A stretch of 64,000 nucleotides of DNA from PFL25 sp046260155 (GCA_046260155.1 JBJYXV010000063.1:62001-126000), one strand, 5' to 3'; shown: positions 1 through 8,797, numbered from the stretch's first letter. Notes: generated by a model not told the origin, from the sequence alone. Program-made: numbers and translations.

Positions 1-237
1 AATCTCGGCAATGGGGTGTAACCCGCGCAAAGCCATGCCTGTGGCCAGACCGATGATACCGGATTCCGAAACAGGTGTGGTAAATACCCGTCCTGGATAG
101 GAAGTTGATAGGCCCTGTGAGACTTTGAATGCTCCTCCATATGGATCGAGAATATCCTCGCCTAGGATAAAAACGGTTTCATCTTCCTGCAACGCTCGAT
201 GTAAAGCCTGATTGAGTGATTCGAGTACTGTGGTCAT
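1..237 (-). CDS. 2-oxoacid dehydrogenase E1 component, beta subunit (5' part, cut by window edge)
   Basis: The gene starts at an ATG at 237 and runs off the left edge, so only the first 79 codons are visible. The start of the protein (ESLNQALHRALQEDE, then FILGEDI and TPVSESGIIGLATGMAL) is the N-terminus of the transketolase-like beta subunit of pyruvate, acetoin or branched-chain 2-oxoacid dehydrogenases. This subunit pairs with E1 alpha to decarboxylate a 2-oxoacid with thiamine diphosphate and load the acetyl or acyl group onto lipoyl-E2. It lies 50 bp downstream of the E1 alpha gene in the same direction, so the two form an operon. The substrate cannot be told from this piece; a separate complete complex is encoded at 10016-15156. 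Confidence 0.9.
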   Translation of the reverse strand, partial: MTTVLESLNQALHRALQEDETVFILGEDILDPYGGAFKVSQGLSTSYPGRVFTTPVSESGIIGLATGMALRGLHPIAEI

Positions 238-287
238 AGCAGTAAATCAATATTCCAGTTTACTAGATCTATATGTTTTGGATAAGG

Positions 288-1202
288 TTATGGAGCTGAG
301 AGTGCTTGTTGAAATGCCTCTGCAACCTCCTCTGCTGCTTCAAAGTCAATTTCAATTTTCTTGTCTTGGTTTATGCGCTGTCCCTGAATCGAAATGGGGT
401 CATGGTGTTTTTTCAACTCAAGGAGATATTCCCCGGATCGGGTATCATCTCCTTTTGAATGAGGTCCAAATCGATGCGTATTTAAGATCATCGCAAAAGG
501 GTGGCGACTCTCTCTTACCCTGGATAAGATATCTGTGGCAAGGGAATTGATCTCAACGACATCGCTAGACTCCAATTCCTCCACTGCAATTCCGAACGAT
601 CCGAAGCGTTTCCCAATCTCACCCGCCAAGTTCACTTCAATGGGCGTGGTTTGGGCAATCTTGTTATTTTCAACAACGAATAAAATGGGGATTGACCAGA
701 GGGAGGCCAGATTCATGGATTCGTACACTACGCCTTCACCGAGTGCACCATCGCCGAGAAAAAGAATGGTGATCGTCGCTGTACGTTTGATTTTTTCGGC
801 AAGAGCGATACCACTTGCAATCGGAGCAGTCCCTCCGAGAACTCCATTTGAGTAGAAGTTCTTCCAATGCAGGTGTTGTGATCCTCCCCGTCCTGCGCAG
901 ACGCCTGTAGGTTTTCCCATCAGTTCTGCGAACAAGGGTTGCATCTCACCGCCATAAGCAAGGAAATGACCATGACTGCGATGGTTGCTGACCACAATAT
1001 CCTCAGCATCTATTTGATCGAGCACACCAACAGCATTTGCTTCTTGACCAAGATAGGTATGCGTTGTTCCCGAGAATAATCCGCTCGAAAATTCGGCAAG
1101 CACTTTTTCCTCAAAATAACGGATGCGAATCATCTCACGATAGAGGTGTTCATCTCTGCTGCGTGAAGCCTGGTATTTACTTGTTGGTTTAATACTCATC
1201 AT
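288..1202 (-). CDS. 2-oxoacid dehydrogenase E1 component, alpha subunit
   Basis: A 304-residue protein of the PDH/acetoin dehydrogenase E1 alpha family, about the usual length or slightly short. The thiamine diphosphate signature is clear: GDGALGEG followed about 20 residues later by the NN of FVVENNKIAQ, which together bind Mg2+ and the diphosphate. Upstream motifs SNHRSHGHFLAYGG and GRGGSQHLHW are also typical. Two ATGs stand in tandem at 1202 and 1199. It precedes the E1 beta gene and presumably forms an alpha2beta2 heterotetramer with it, acting in the cytoplasm on pyruvate, acetoin or a branched-chain 2-oxoacid. The family cannot be split further by eye. E2 and E3 for this pair are not seen here, so they lie past the left edge or are shared with the 10-15 kb complex. 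Confidence 0.92.
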   Translation of the reverse strand: MMSIKPTSKYQASRSRDEHLYREMIRIRYFEEKVLAEFSSGLFSGTTHTYLGQEANAVGVLDQIDAEDIVVSNHRSHGHFLAYGGEMQPLFAELMGKPTGVCAGRGGSQHLHWKNFYSNGVLGGTAPIASGIALAEKIKRTATITILFLGDGALGEGVVYESMNLASLWSIPILFVVENNKIAQTTPIEVNLAGEIGKRFGSFGIAVEELESSDVVEINSLATDILSRVRESRHPFAMILNTHRFGPHSKGDDTRSGEYLLELKKHHDPISIQGQRINQDKKIEIDFEAAEEVAEAFQQALSAP

Positions 1203-1232
1203 CTGACTTCATCAGTTTTTCTAGTTACATAG

Positions 1233-1877
1233 CTACTTCACATGATCATTTTTCTTGTATTTCGATCCCATGAACTCCCCTGCCGAAATATGACCTGGTT
1301 CATCGATGCCCTCTCGGATAATTACTTTCCAAATTGTCAATAAGATGATTTTCATATCCAATAAAAAACTCCAATGATCAACATACCAGAGATCCAGATC
1401 AAATTTTTCCTCCCAGGTGATCGCATTGCGCCCATTGATCTGTGCCCATCCGGTCAAACCCGGGAGCACATCATGGCGTTTGGCTTGCTCAGAAGAATAG
1501 CGATCCAGGTACTGGATCAATAACGGCCTGGGTCCAACGAAACTCATCTCACCTTTGAAGATATTAAATAATTCAGGAAGTTCATCCAAACTTATTGTGC
1601 GCAAGAACTTGCCTAATTTTGTTATTCGCTGGTCCTCTGGAAGCGGTTCATCCTTGAGGTTGAAATTTTCAGACATCGTTCTGAACTTGAAAATCGTGAA
1701 CGGTTTACCACGATACCCGGGCCGTTGCTGTCGGAAGAGGATGGGTAATCCCTGAAAAATTACGAGTAATATCGATATGAATAGTAACAGGGGAGAAAGG
1801 ATGATCAATCCACAGGTTGAAATGAGAAGGTCAAATCCACGCTTGGTGAGGGGTACCTTATCGGGAAGCAAAGGCAT
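1233..1877 (-). CDS. bacterial sugar transferase (undecaprenyl-phosphate sugar phosphotransferase)
   Basis: A 214-residue protein of the PglC/WcaJ-type polyprenyl-phosphate hexose-1-phosphate transferase family in its short form, with only the catalytic core. One re-entrant N-terminal membrane segment (residues about 15-40) follows KRGFDL. Family motifs are plain: FRQQRPGYRGKPF, KFRTM, the acidic SLDELPELFNIFKGEMS with the conserved Asp-Glu pair, VGPRPLL, PGLTGWAQINGRN and DLWYVD. It starts exopolysaccharide or glycoconjugate assembly by moving a sugar phosphate from a nucleotide sugar to undecaprenyl phosphate at the inner face of the membrane. The glycosyltransferase cluster at 5199-9982 is a likely partner, though on the other strand and separated by lexA. 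The exact sugar is not predictable. Confidence 0.92.
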   Translation of the reverse strand: MPLLPDKVPLTKRGFDLLISTCGLIILSPLLLFISILLVIFQGLPILFRQQRPGYRGKPFTIFKFRTMSENFNLKDEPLPEDQRITKLGKFLRTISLDELPELFNIFKGEMSFVGPRPLLIQYLDRYSSEQAKRHDVLPGLTGWAQINGRNAITWEEKFDLDLWYVDHWSFLLDMKIILLTIWKVIIREGIDEPGHISAGEFMGSKYKKNDHVK

Positions 1878-1882
1878 TCCGA

Positions 1883-2029
1883 TTATATGCTTTGAATAAT
1901 GTTGCTGTACAAGTTCCCAATTGCAGGACCAAAGAGGTAAATCACAATGATCACGATAATTGCAACCAAAATTAATATTAAAGCGTATTCTATTAAGCTT
2001 TGCCCATTCTGTCTTCCAATATTATCCAT
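1883..2029 (-). CDS. Flp/type IVb pilin, small
   Basis: A 48-residue open frame. The sequence reads NGQSLIEYALILILVAIIV, the prepilin pattern of Flp pilins: a glycine for prepilin peptidase cleavage, Glu at mature position +5, Tyr next, then a single hydrophobic helix. The ribosome-binding site AGGAGG (2038-2043) sits 8 nt before the ATG at 2029 but only 2 nt before the in-frame ATG at 2035, so 2029 is preferred. It ends 5 bp before the sugar transferase gene and may be co-transcribed with it. Flp pilins are assembled by TadA/B/C machinery, none of which is in the window; TadE/TadG-like proteins occur at 25-30 kb. The short length fits the family. Confidence 0.85.
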   Translation of the reverse strand: MDNIGRQNGQSLIEYALILILVAIIVIIVIYLFGPAIGNLYSNIIQSI

Positions 2030-2142
2030 ACCCATATCCTCCTTGTAACATCCTTTTTATTTTACCTGTTATTCATCTAAAGTGGTGCATATTAATTTGA
2101 TAGATACAAGTAGTTATCCCCTCAGGAAAGATCGATAAGAAT

Positions 2143-2170
2143 TTGAATTTATATTAGATTTCGATATAAT
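2143..2170 (+). promoter_or_regulatory. predicted sigma-A promoter for the lamin-tail gene
   Basis: TTGAAT (2143-2148) and a perfect TATAAT (2165-2170) with a 16-bp spacer, about 115 bp before the gene at 2292. The long leader contains no convincing riboswitch that I can recognise. Confidence 0.5.
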
Positions 2171-2291
2171 AGGAAAAGCAATCATACTGGTAGTTAGCGG
2201 GGATTTATCGTTTGTTATCCACTGATATCGGTGAAGAAAAGCAATTGCAGAGAATTTGTTAAGTCCTTGCTGGGGTGAAGGACGTGAAATT

Positions 2292-4217
2292 ATGGCGAGC
2301 AGAGCAAAGGGGAAAATGCTTATAATTATCGGTTTTTTGGTGCTGTTAATACCATTGCTCGGGTTTTCAATCCTCAGTTCAAATCACAGCGTACAAAATA
2401 TATACTTCCCAATCATAAGCTATTTAATGCCCGTGAATATTGAATTTAAGAACAAGCTAGTGATATCAGAAATCATGATCAATCCATTGGGAATTGAACC
2501 GGAGAATGAATGGATCGAGATTTTCAACCGCAGTGCGATAGATATCGATCTGCGTGGGTATAAAATAGGGGACAGCGAAATCAAAGGCGATTTAGAGGGA
2601 ATGTATGCTCTCCCCGATGGCGCCCATGTATCTGCGGGTCAAACAGTCCTGGTTGCCAACCAGGCATCGTTATTTGCCCAAAATTACGGTTTTTTTCCAG
2701 ATTTTGAAATCACGGATAGCGAACCAGAAGTACCTGATTTATCAAAATACCGGAGCTGGTCAGGTGGAGTGATCAATTTGAGCAATTCAGGAGATGAATT
2801 GCTGTTGCTCGATCCGGATGATCAAATAATGGACTCTGTTTCCTGGGGGAATTCAATTTTCGCATTCAATCCATCCGTTACCAAGCCACAAGATGGAAGC
2901 TCTATCGAACGTAATCCAGCAAACATTGACAGCAACCGTGCGGAGGATTGGGTAATACTTCCTATACCCGGTCCTGGAGAGGTGAATTTAGAAATTATTC
3001 CATCACCCACGACAACTCCGACTGCTACCCAACCATCGTGTGAGAATGATGCAATTCTCATATCAGAGGTATTTTATGATCCAGAAGCGCTCCCCGAACC
3101 AGATGGCGAATGGATAGAGCTCTTCAATTATGGGAGTACAGATTTTAACCTTGAGTGTCTTAAAATTGGTGATGAAGAAACTCGTGACGGGGGAGAGGGA
3201 ATGCTTGTTTTTCCTGCAGGGAGCAGGGTAGCTCCTGGGAAAGTGATCCTGATCGCAAATCAAGCAGATGCTTTTTTGGGATACTTTGGATTTGTGCCTG
3301 ATTATGAGATTAATAATACCGTTGAGACTGTACCAGATTTATCCCCATTTTCACTTTGGGCTTCTGGACCAGTAAACCTAAGCAACACCGGAGACGAAAT
3401 AATTATCATGAATATTAATGAATCCATTATAGACATGGTTTCATGGGGTACATCTGATTACGCTTTTTATCCACCTGTACCTGGGGTAAAGCCCGGGCAT
3501 TCAATTGCAAGACAGCCAGCAAACCTCGACACGAATACAGCGGATGATTGGGTAGATTTACTAGATCCACAGCCCGGAGGTATTGTCCTTTCCCCGCCTG
3601 TTCCGACAATCTCACCGACCCCCACTTCAACAAAAACACCGTCACCGTCGGCGACGATCACCCCAACTCCAACCTTAACACAGACTCCTGAACCGGTGAT
3701 TGAAATTGTGATCAATGAAATCCTGGCTGATCCTGGTCCGTATTCTGGAGATGCAAATCAAGATGGGATCGTGGGTATTTCAGATGATGAATTTATCGAA
3801 ATAGTGAATTTTTCAACTCATCCAATGGATATCAGTGGATGGGCTGTTGGGGACATGATTGATATTCGGCACATCTTCCCAGAAGGTTCTATTATTGAAG
3901 CAAATTGCAGCATGGTTCTTTTTGGTGGGGGAACTCCTAATGGGGTGTTTGGTAATTCTATAGTTCAGGTTGCTTCAAGCGGAAAGCTGGGCTTGAACGA
4001 CGGTATGGAAACTATTTTCCTGTACGATCCACAGCTGAATATTGTTTCGAGTCTGAGCTACGGAGAAGAAGGCAGCGATGATCAATCCATCACCCGTGAT
4101 CCGGATATCACTGGATCTTTGCCTTTGAAAAAGCACAGTCTTGCTGCGGATTCAGGTGGAGCACTTTACTCCCCAGGAACGCTGGTAAATGGCGGTTATT
4201 TTTCAGGTTGCCCCTAA
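2292..4217 (+). CDS. secreted lamin-tail-domain (LTD) surface protein
   Basis: A 641-residue exported protein. An N-terminal hydrophobic segment (residues about 9-28) acts as signal peptide or anchor. Three lamin-tail-like beta-sandwich domains follow, each beginning with the VISEI / LISEV / VINEI strand and then NEWIEIFN, GEWIELFN or DEFIEIVN, at about residues 55-225, 260-425 and 475-640. Proline/threonine-rich linkers (PSPTTTPTATQP; TPTSTKTPSPSATITPTPT) separate them, a style common in Anaerolineae extracellular proteins. The frame is open from a TTG at 2256, but the ATG at 2292 has GAAGGA about 9 nt upstream and gives a clean signal sequence, so I use it. Such domains are thought to mediate binding or anchoring outside the cell; no enzyme motif is visible. 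It has its own promoter and is transcribed away from the pilin gene. Confidence 0.85.
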   Translation: MASRAKGKMLIIIGFLVLLIPLLGFSILSSNHSVQNIYFPIISYLMPVNIEFKNKLVISEIMINPLGIEPENEWIEIFNRSAIDIDLRGYKIGDSEIKGDLEGMYALPDGAHVSAGQTVLVANQASLFAQNYGFFPDFEITDSEPEVPDLSKYRSWSGGVINLSNSGDELLLLDPDDQIMDSVSWGNSIFAFNPSVTKPQDGSSIERNPANIDSNRAEDWVILPIPGPGEVNLEIIPSPTTTPTATQPSCENDAILISEVFYDPEALPEPDGEWIELFNYGSTDFNLECLKIGDEETRDGGEGMLVFPAGSRVAPGKVILIANQADAFLGYFGFVPDYEINNTVETVPDLSPFSLWASGPVNLSNTGDEIIIMNINESIIDMVSWGTSDYAFYPPVPGVKPGHSIARQPANLDTNTADDWVDLLDPQPGGIVLSPPVPTISPTPTSTKTPSPSATITPTPTLTQTPEPVIEIVINEILADPGPYSGDANQDGIVGISDDEFIEIVNFSTHPMDISGWAVGDMIDIRHIFPEGSIIEANCSMVLFGGGTPNGVFGNSIVQVASSGKLGLNDGMETIFLYDPQLNIVSSLSYGEEGSDDQSITRDPDITGSLPLKKHSLAADSGGALYSPGTLVNGGYFSGCP

Positions 4218-4218
4218 G

Positions 4219-4280
4219 TAATGCGTTAAACGCATTATCCCATAAACAGCAATAGGTCGCCTTGACTTTAGCGACCTATT
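4219..4280. terminator. two hairpins between convergent genes
   Basis: The first hairpin has TAATGCGT at 4219-4226 pairing with ACGCATTA at 4230-4237. The second has AATAGGTCGC at 4251-4260 pairing with GCGACCTATT at 4271-4280, a perfect 10-bp stem. They lie between the 3' ends of the lamin-tail gene and lexA and probably end both transcripts. Neither has a long T-run, so Rho-independence is uncertain. Confidence 0.55.
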
Positions 4281-4351
4281 CCTGAAGAATGAATCAGCAG
4301 CTGGGCACTCATTCAGCTGGATTGCAATCTCCTAAATTTCTTCTGAATTAA

Positions 4352-5074
4352 TCAGGCAGGTAGTCCTGAAATCTGCCGAATAACCATGACCACCTTCCCA
4401 CGAACCTCAAGTTTACTCGGATCTGTAATAATGATCGGCTTCATGGTCGGGTTTGCAGGTTGAAGTCTCACCTGTCCATTTTCCCTGAAGAAATATTTCA
4501 AGGTGGTCTCATTTTCATCGCTGATCCAAATCATCACCATCTCACCATTTCTGGCTTCGCTGGCAGGCTTCATGATAACGATGTCACCATCGTTTACCAT
4601 GGCATCGATCATCGAATCTCCTTCGACTTCTAAAGCGAATAAATCTTTCCCCTGTTCTCTTCCCGGAAGCTGACTTTGGGGAACTTCAATTGTGCTCTCG
4701 AAGTCATAGTATGAGAAATCAGAGGTCGGGATGGGAGTCAATTCACCAGCGGTAATTCGACCCATTACCGGGATTTGGAGCATTTCAGATACTGCTTCCG
4801 CGGTTTTCTTTATTTGTGAAGAAACAGATATAGATGCATCCTTGAGGGGTTTAAGTAATCGAACCCCTCGAGAAATCCGTCGATCTCTCTCGATATAGCC
4901 CATTTCTTCAAGCTGTTCAAGATAATAATTAACTACTGAGGTTGATGATATTTCCGCTTCAGAACAAATTTCCCGGATAGAAGGAGGATATCCATTTTGT
5001 TCTTGAAAGGAATCAAGCACTTTTAGAATCTTCTTTTGGCGATCGCTCAACCCTTTTTTGCGTTTTCTAGGCAT
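4352..5074 (-). CDS. lexA: LexA SOS repressor/protease
   Basis: 240 residues from the ATG at 5074, which has AGGAG 8 nt upstream; an earlier in-frame start at 5107 would overlap the promoter region and is rejected. The N-terminal winged helix (residues 8-75) has the LexA pattern LSDRQKKIL, YPPSIREIC and STSVVNYYLEQLEEMGYI. The C-terminal S24 peptidase domain has the Ala109-Gly110 self-cleavage site in ITAGEL, nucleophile Ser154 in VEGDSM and general-base Lys193 in TTLKYFF. It represses SOS genes until RecA filaments trigger self-cleavage. A GAAC-N4-GTTC operator sits inside its own promoter, which implies autoregulation. Confidence 0.97.
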   Translation of the reverse strand: MPRKRKKGLSDRQKKILKVLDSFQEQNGYPPSIREICSEAEISSTSVVNYYLEQLEEMGYIERDRRISRGVRLLKPLKDASISVSSQIKKTAEAVSEMLQIPVMGRITAGELTPIPTSDFSYYDFESTIEVPQSQLPGREQGKDLFALEVEGDSMIDAMVNDGDIVIMKPASEARNGEMVMIWISDENETTLKYFFRENGQVRLQPANPTMKPIIITDPSKLEVRGKVVMVIRQISGLPA

Positions 5075-5118
5075 GCTGATAACTCCTGGCAATAATAAAG
5101 GAAACACTTGTGCTATAA

Positions 5119-5147
5119 ATAATACACGAACATACGTTCTGTGTCAA
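5119..5147 (-). promoter_or_regulatory. lexA promoter with embedded LexA (Cheo-type) box
   Basis: On the minus strand TTGACA (5147-5142), a 17-bp spacer and TATTAT (5124-5119). Inside the spacer is the palindrome CGAACATACGTTC (5127-5139), which fits the Gram-positive SOS box CGAACRNRYGTTYC. Binding here would block RNA polymerase directly. Confidence 0.88.
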
Positions 5148-5198
5148 GAGAATAAATTGCAGTTATTTATCAGTAAACTATGGTTTAATTGATGTGCT

Positions 5199-5651
5199 AT
5201 GGCAAAGAAAAAAGACCTTTACACAAGGTTGGTCTATGCACGTAGTAGTCCCGCATTTGGAAGTGTTGCTTATTTCTTATTAAAGATTTTAGGCGTAGAA
5301 ATACCAAAATCGGTACAAATTGGCGAGGATTTCGAGCTGGCACATGGTGGATTTGGGGTGGTGATTCATCCAAAAACTGTCATTGGAGATCGGGTGAAAA
5401 TATATCCAGGGGTAACTTTGGGGAGATCAGATGTGCATCACTCTTTTGAAAAATCAGGATTCAAGGGCATCCGGATTGCCTCCGATGTTGTTCTCGCTTC
5501 GGGAGCGAAGATCCTTTGTGGGGAGGGAATTCTTGAGGTAAAACAAGGTACGATCGTTGGGGCGAATGCAGTTCTTACTTCTTCTACTAAAGAATATGAG
5601 ATTTGGGCCGGTGTGCCTGCAAAAATGATTGGTCATCGAGAACAAGAATAG
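5199..5651 (+). CDS. CysE/LacA-type hexapeptide acyltransferase
   Basis: A 150-residue left-handed parallel beta-helix protein. The order is an N-terminal helical part, then hexapeptide turns (IGEDFELAHGGFGVVIHPKTVIGDRVKIYPGVTLG), a GAKILCGEGILEV turn, and the C-terminal AGVPAKMIG that marks acetyltransferases. The histidines in DVHHSF and LAHGGFG are candidate catalytic residues. It resembles serine acetyltransferases, but its short form and position at the head of a glycosyltransferase cluster suggest O-acetylation of a polysaccharide or its precursor. Cysteine synthesis genes are absent nearby. The start ATG has a weak ribosome site. Family assignment is firm; substrate is inferred. Confidence 0.8.
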   Translation: MAKKKDLYTRLVYARSSPAFGSVAYFLLKILGVEIPKSVQIGEDFELAHGGFGVVIHPKTVIGDRVKIYPGVTLGRSDVHHSFEKSGFKGIRIASDVVLASGAKILCGEGILEVKQGTIVGANAVLTSSTKEYEIWAGVPAKMIGHREQE

Positions 5652-5688
5652 GATCATTTAAGACCTCTGGGTATAATTTCATCTAAGT

Positions 5689-6741
5689 ATGAAAATGCAG
5701 CCAAAAATTTGTTTCATTCCTCGATTGACCGGGATCGGGGGTATGGTTTCATTCCAATCAAAATTCACGCGGGAGCTTTCACGTCGTGGAATTCAGGTTA
5801 GTTACGATTTAAGCGATCCGACTATCGATTCCATTTTGGTAATTGGTGGCACACGCTATCTCGGGAAATTACGATATGCGAAACATCACGGAATTAGAAT
5901 CGTACAAAGATTAGATGGAATGAATTGGATCCACCGAAAAATAAATACAGGTGCGGGTCATTGGCTGCGTGCAGAATATGGGAATTTAATATTAAGTATC
6001 ATACGCTCGCATTTAGTGGATGCAGTTGCATACCAATCCGAATTCTCAAAGGAATGGTGGGAACGTGAGAAGGGAATTACTGCCTGCCAAAATTGCGTCA
6101 TCTATAATGGTGTTGATTTGCACAGGTTTACACCTGGTGGTGCTGTATCTGCCGGGGATAGAGTCCTGCGAATATTGATGGTTGAGGGTAGCTTGCTAGG
6201 TGGCTATGAATTTGGATTGGAGAATGCAGTTCATCTGGCCAACCAGGTGGCGCAGAAAGCAGCAGAAGGCAGACAGGTCGAACTATGGGTGGTAGGTAAG
6301 GTTTCCAGCTCGACAAAGGATAATTGGGAGAACTGGTTATCCGAACATGGGGAAGACAATTCTCTGCACATCAATTGGTTGGGCACGATTGATCATGAGA
6401 TGATCAATGAAATTTACCAGCAATCACACCTGCTTTTCTCCGCTGATATTAATGCTGCCTGTCCAAATTCTGTGATTGAATCACTCGCGAGCGGGACACC
6501 TGTGATTGCATTTGATACCGGTGCATTGAAGGAAATTGTGGGTGATTCGGGAGGTAGCGTTGTACCTTATGGTGGGAATTCCTGGCGTTTAGAAAAACCG
6601 GATATTCCTGCCCTAGCTGAAAGCACATGGAAAATTCTGGAAAATCTGGATGCCTATCAAAAATCTGCTCGGCAACGTGCAGAGTCGGTTTTTGGTCTCG
6701 AGCTCATGGTTGATCAGTACCTGGATCTATTGCTGGGTTGA
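5689..6741 (+). CDS. glycosyltransferase, GT4-like
   Basis: A 350-residue cytoplasmic glycosyltransferase with two Rossmann lobes (GT-B fold). The N-terminal acceptor lobe begins KICFIPRLTGIGGMVSFQ. The nucleotide-sugar lobe has LRILMVEG, LWVVGK and the donor-binding ESLASGTPVIAFDTGALKE with the conserved acidic residue, typical of GT4. It is the second gene of the exopolysaccharide cluster, 37 bp after the acyltransferase. It would add one sugar to a lipid-linked oligosaccharide; donor and linkage cannot be read from the sequence. ATGs at 5689 and 5695 are both possible starts. Confidence 0.85.
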   Translation: MKMQPKICFIPRLTGIGGMVSFQSKFTRELSRRGIQVSYDLSDPTIDSILVIGGTRYLGKLRYAKHHGIRIVQRLDGMNWIHRKINTGAGHWLRAEYGNLILSIIRSHLVDAVAYQSEFSKEWWEREKGITACQNCVIYNGVDLHRFTPGGAVSAGDRVLRILMVEGSLLGGYEFGLENAVHLANQVAQKAAEGRQVELWVVGKVSSSTKDNWENWLSEHGEDNSLHINWLGTIDHEMINEIYQQSHLLFSADINAACPNSVIESLASGTPVIAFDTGALKEIVGDSGGSVVPYGGNSWRLEKPDIPALAESTWKILENLDAYQKSARQRAESVFGLELMVDQYLDLLLG

Positions 6742-6765
6742 TAATGCAAGCAGTCAATCGATGGA

Positions 6766-7650
6766 GTGGACAATTTCAAGACGATGACTCTCAATAAAAT
6801 GGTGTTCGATTTTACTGCGTATTTTGCAAACCTGCTGCCTTTACCGATTAAACGTGCCTTCTATAAGAATTTAACCATCTCTAGGATGATCCGCTCAGTC
6901 TTAAATCGTTTCGCACCGGGAGAATTGGTCAAAGTCAATCTCATGTTGGGTGGTGATGAAAATCTAAAGATGTTCCTTGATTTAAAGGAAGAAAAAGATT
7001 ATTGGTTGGGAACCTACGAGCCTGAGCTGCAGTTTGCTGTTCAGTCTTTGGTTGGACGAGGTCAGGTAATCATGGATGTTGGTGCAAATATCGGCTTCAT
7101 CAGTCTCATATTTGCCAAAAAAATTGGACCAGAAGGGCATGTTTATGCTTTTGAAGCGCTCCCTGAAAATGTGATGCGCTTGAAACAGAATATTGAGATT
7201 AATGATTATCTTGACCGAATATCCATCGTCGAAGCGGCAGTACAGGATCGGACGGGTGATGTGATTTTTCTAAAAGGTCCTTCAACAGGCACGGGAAAAG
7301 TAAGTGGTTCTGCAGGCAGAGATTCTCTCGAATACATGCACCAAATCGAGATTCCTGGGATATCCATCGACGAATTTATTGATCGTCAAGAAAATTTTGT
7401 TCCTGATGTGATCAAAATAGATATTGAAGGCGGGGAAGTGTTGGCACTGCCTGGAATGGAGAAGACCTTGCGGTTAATTCGTCCGATACTTTTTATAGAG
7501 CTGCATGGCACAGAAGCGGCGCAAGTGTCTTGGGAAGTCCTTAATAATGCGAATTACCGCATTTCCCGGATGGATACTAAATTTTCTCCGGTGCGGAGCC
7601 TGGAAGATTTAGATTGGAAATCATATATTGTGGCCTTTCCGAATGAATAA
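6766..7650 (+). CDS. FkbM-family methyltransferase
   Basis: A 294-residue SAM-dependent methyltransferase. The FkbM pattern is complete: SAM motif I MDVGANIGFISLIFA, motif II VYAFEALPENVMRLKQN, and the terminal motif VIKIDIEGGEVLALPGM followed by ILFIELHG. Members methylate hydroxyls of sugars or polyketides; in this cluster an O-methylated exopolysaccharide sugar is the likely product. The start is uncertain: GTG at 6766 is used, but ATGs at 6784 and 6799 are in frame and none has a strong ribosome site. An ATG at 6761 is out of frame. The 3' end overlaps the next glycosyltransferase by 8 nt, which supports translational coupling. Confidence 0.88.
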   Translation: MDNFKTMTLNKMVFDFTAYFANLLPLPIKRAFYKNLTISRMIRSVLNRFAPGELVKVNLMLGGDENLKMFLDLKEEKDYWLGTYEPELQFAVQSLVGRGQVIMDVGANIGFISLIFAKKIGPEGHVYAFEALPENVMRLKQNIEINDYLDRISIVEAAVQDRTGDVIFLKGPSTGTGKVSGSAGRDSLEYMHQIEIPGISIDEFIDRQENFVPDVIKIDIEGGEVLALPGMEKTLRLIRPILFIELHGTEAAQVSWEVLNNANYRISRMDTKFSPVRSLEDLDWKSYIVAFPNE

Positions 7651-8797
7651 ATCGCTGAATCATTATCCAGGAAAATTGGGAATCCAGCAGAGAGTTCTAC
7701 CGGAATACCGGGCGGGGTTTTTTGATTTACTAGCTGAGGCGTGTGAAGGAGGTCTCAGCATATTTGCTGGAGATGTACCTCTCAAGGAAACAATACCGGA
7801 GGCAAGTGAGCTGAATGTTGCAAAATACGTAAAATCCCAAAATTATCATTTCTCAGACGTTGCGTCGCGCTATTATTTTCTCTGGCAGAGGGGATTATTA
7901 GATTGGTTGGAAAAGTGGGACCCCGATGTATTGATCGTTGAAGCGAATCCCAGGTATTTAAGTACAAACAGGGCAATACAATGGATGCATTCCAGAGGGA
8001 AAGCAGTGATCGGATGGGGATTAGGTGCACCTCCCTTAGAAGGATCGAGGACCCTTGGAGGGCAGTTTAACACGTTCTTGAGAAATTACCTGAGGCACAG
8101 GTTGTACAATCAATTAGACGCCATGATTGCGTATAGCCACAGGGGGGCTAGAGAATATCGTGATTTCCTTTCCACCCATAAACAAATCTATGTAGCTACG
8201 AATGCTGTCGCCAGACGTCCAACGGAAATTTCCAACGAGCGACCACCATATTTTGAGGATCGCCCAGTAGTCCTTTATGTTGGACGTATTCAAAAGCGGA
8301 AAAAAATCGATCACCTTATTCGCACCATTGCATCTCTTCCGGAGGAATTGCATCCGGAACTATGGATCGTGGGGGATGGACCAGATAGAAGCAACATGGA
8401 GCAGCTTGCAAGAAAGATCTATCCAAAAACAAAATTTTTTGGAATCAAGAAAGGAGAATCATTAAGCAATATTTATAGAAACGCAGACTTATTTGTATTA
8501 CCAGGTACAGGGGGCTTGGCTGTTCAAGAGGCAATGTCGTATGCCTTGCCGGTCATTGTAGCGGAAGGAGATGGGACGCAGGGTGATTTAGTAAAACCAG
8601 GCAATGGATGGTTAATTCCGTCAGATGATGAGGAAGCCTTACTTGAAACACTAAAAATTGCTCTTTCAGCTCCCGAGCGATTAAGAAAGATGGGTAAAGA
8701 CTCATTCCGGATTGTTCACGACGAGGTAAACATAGAACAGATGGTGAGTATATTTATCGAGGCAATCAACCATTCTGCCGCGAGAAATACCAGTTAA
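7643..8797 (+). CDS. glycosyltransferase, GT4-like
   Basis: A 384-residue GT-B glycosyltransferase from the ATG at 7643, overlapping the methyltransferase stop. The C-terminal donor lobe contains VVLYVGRIQKRKKIDHLI, LWIVGDGPDR and the donor loop FVLPGTGGLAVQEAMSYALPV with the conserved Glu, then EGDGTQGDLV. The usual R/K pair that binds the nucleotide diphosphate is visible in GRIQKRKK. It belongs to the same cluster as its neighbours and most likely extends the polysaccharide repeat unit. Sugar specificity is unknown. An upstream TTG at 7628 is in frame but less likely. Confidence 0.87.
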   Translation: MNKSLNHYPGKLGIQQRVLPEYRAGFFDLLAEACEGGLSIFAGDVPLKETIPEASELNVAKYVKSQNYHFSDVASRYYFLWQRGLLDWLEKWDPDVLIVEANPRYLSTNRAIQWMHSRGKAVIGWGLGAPPLEGSRTLGGQFNTFLRNYLRHRLYNQLDAMIAYSHRGAREYRDFLSTHKQIYVATNAVARRPTEISNERPPYFEDRPVVLYVGRIQKRKKIDHLIRTIASLPEELHPELWIVGDGPDRSNMEQLARKIYPKTKFFGIKKGESLSNIYRNADLFVLPGTGGLAVQEAMSYALPVIVAEGDGTQGDLVKPGNGWLIPSDDEEALLETLKIALSAPERLRKMGKDSFRIVHDEVNIEQMVSIFIEAINHSAARNTS

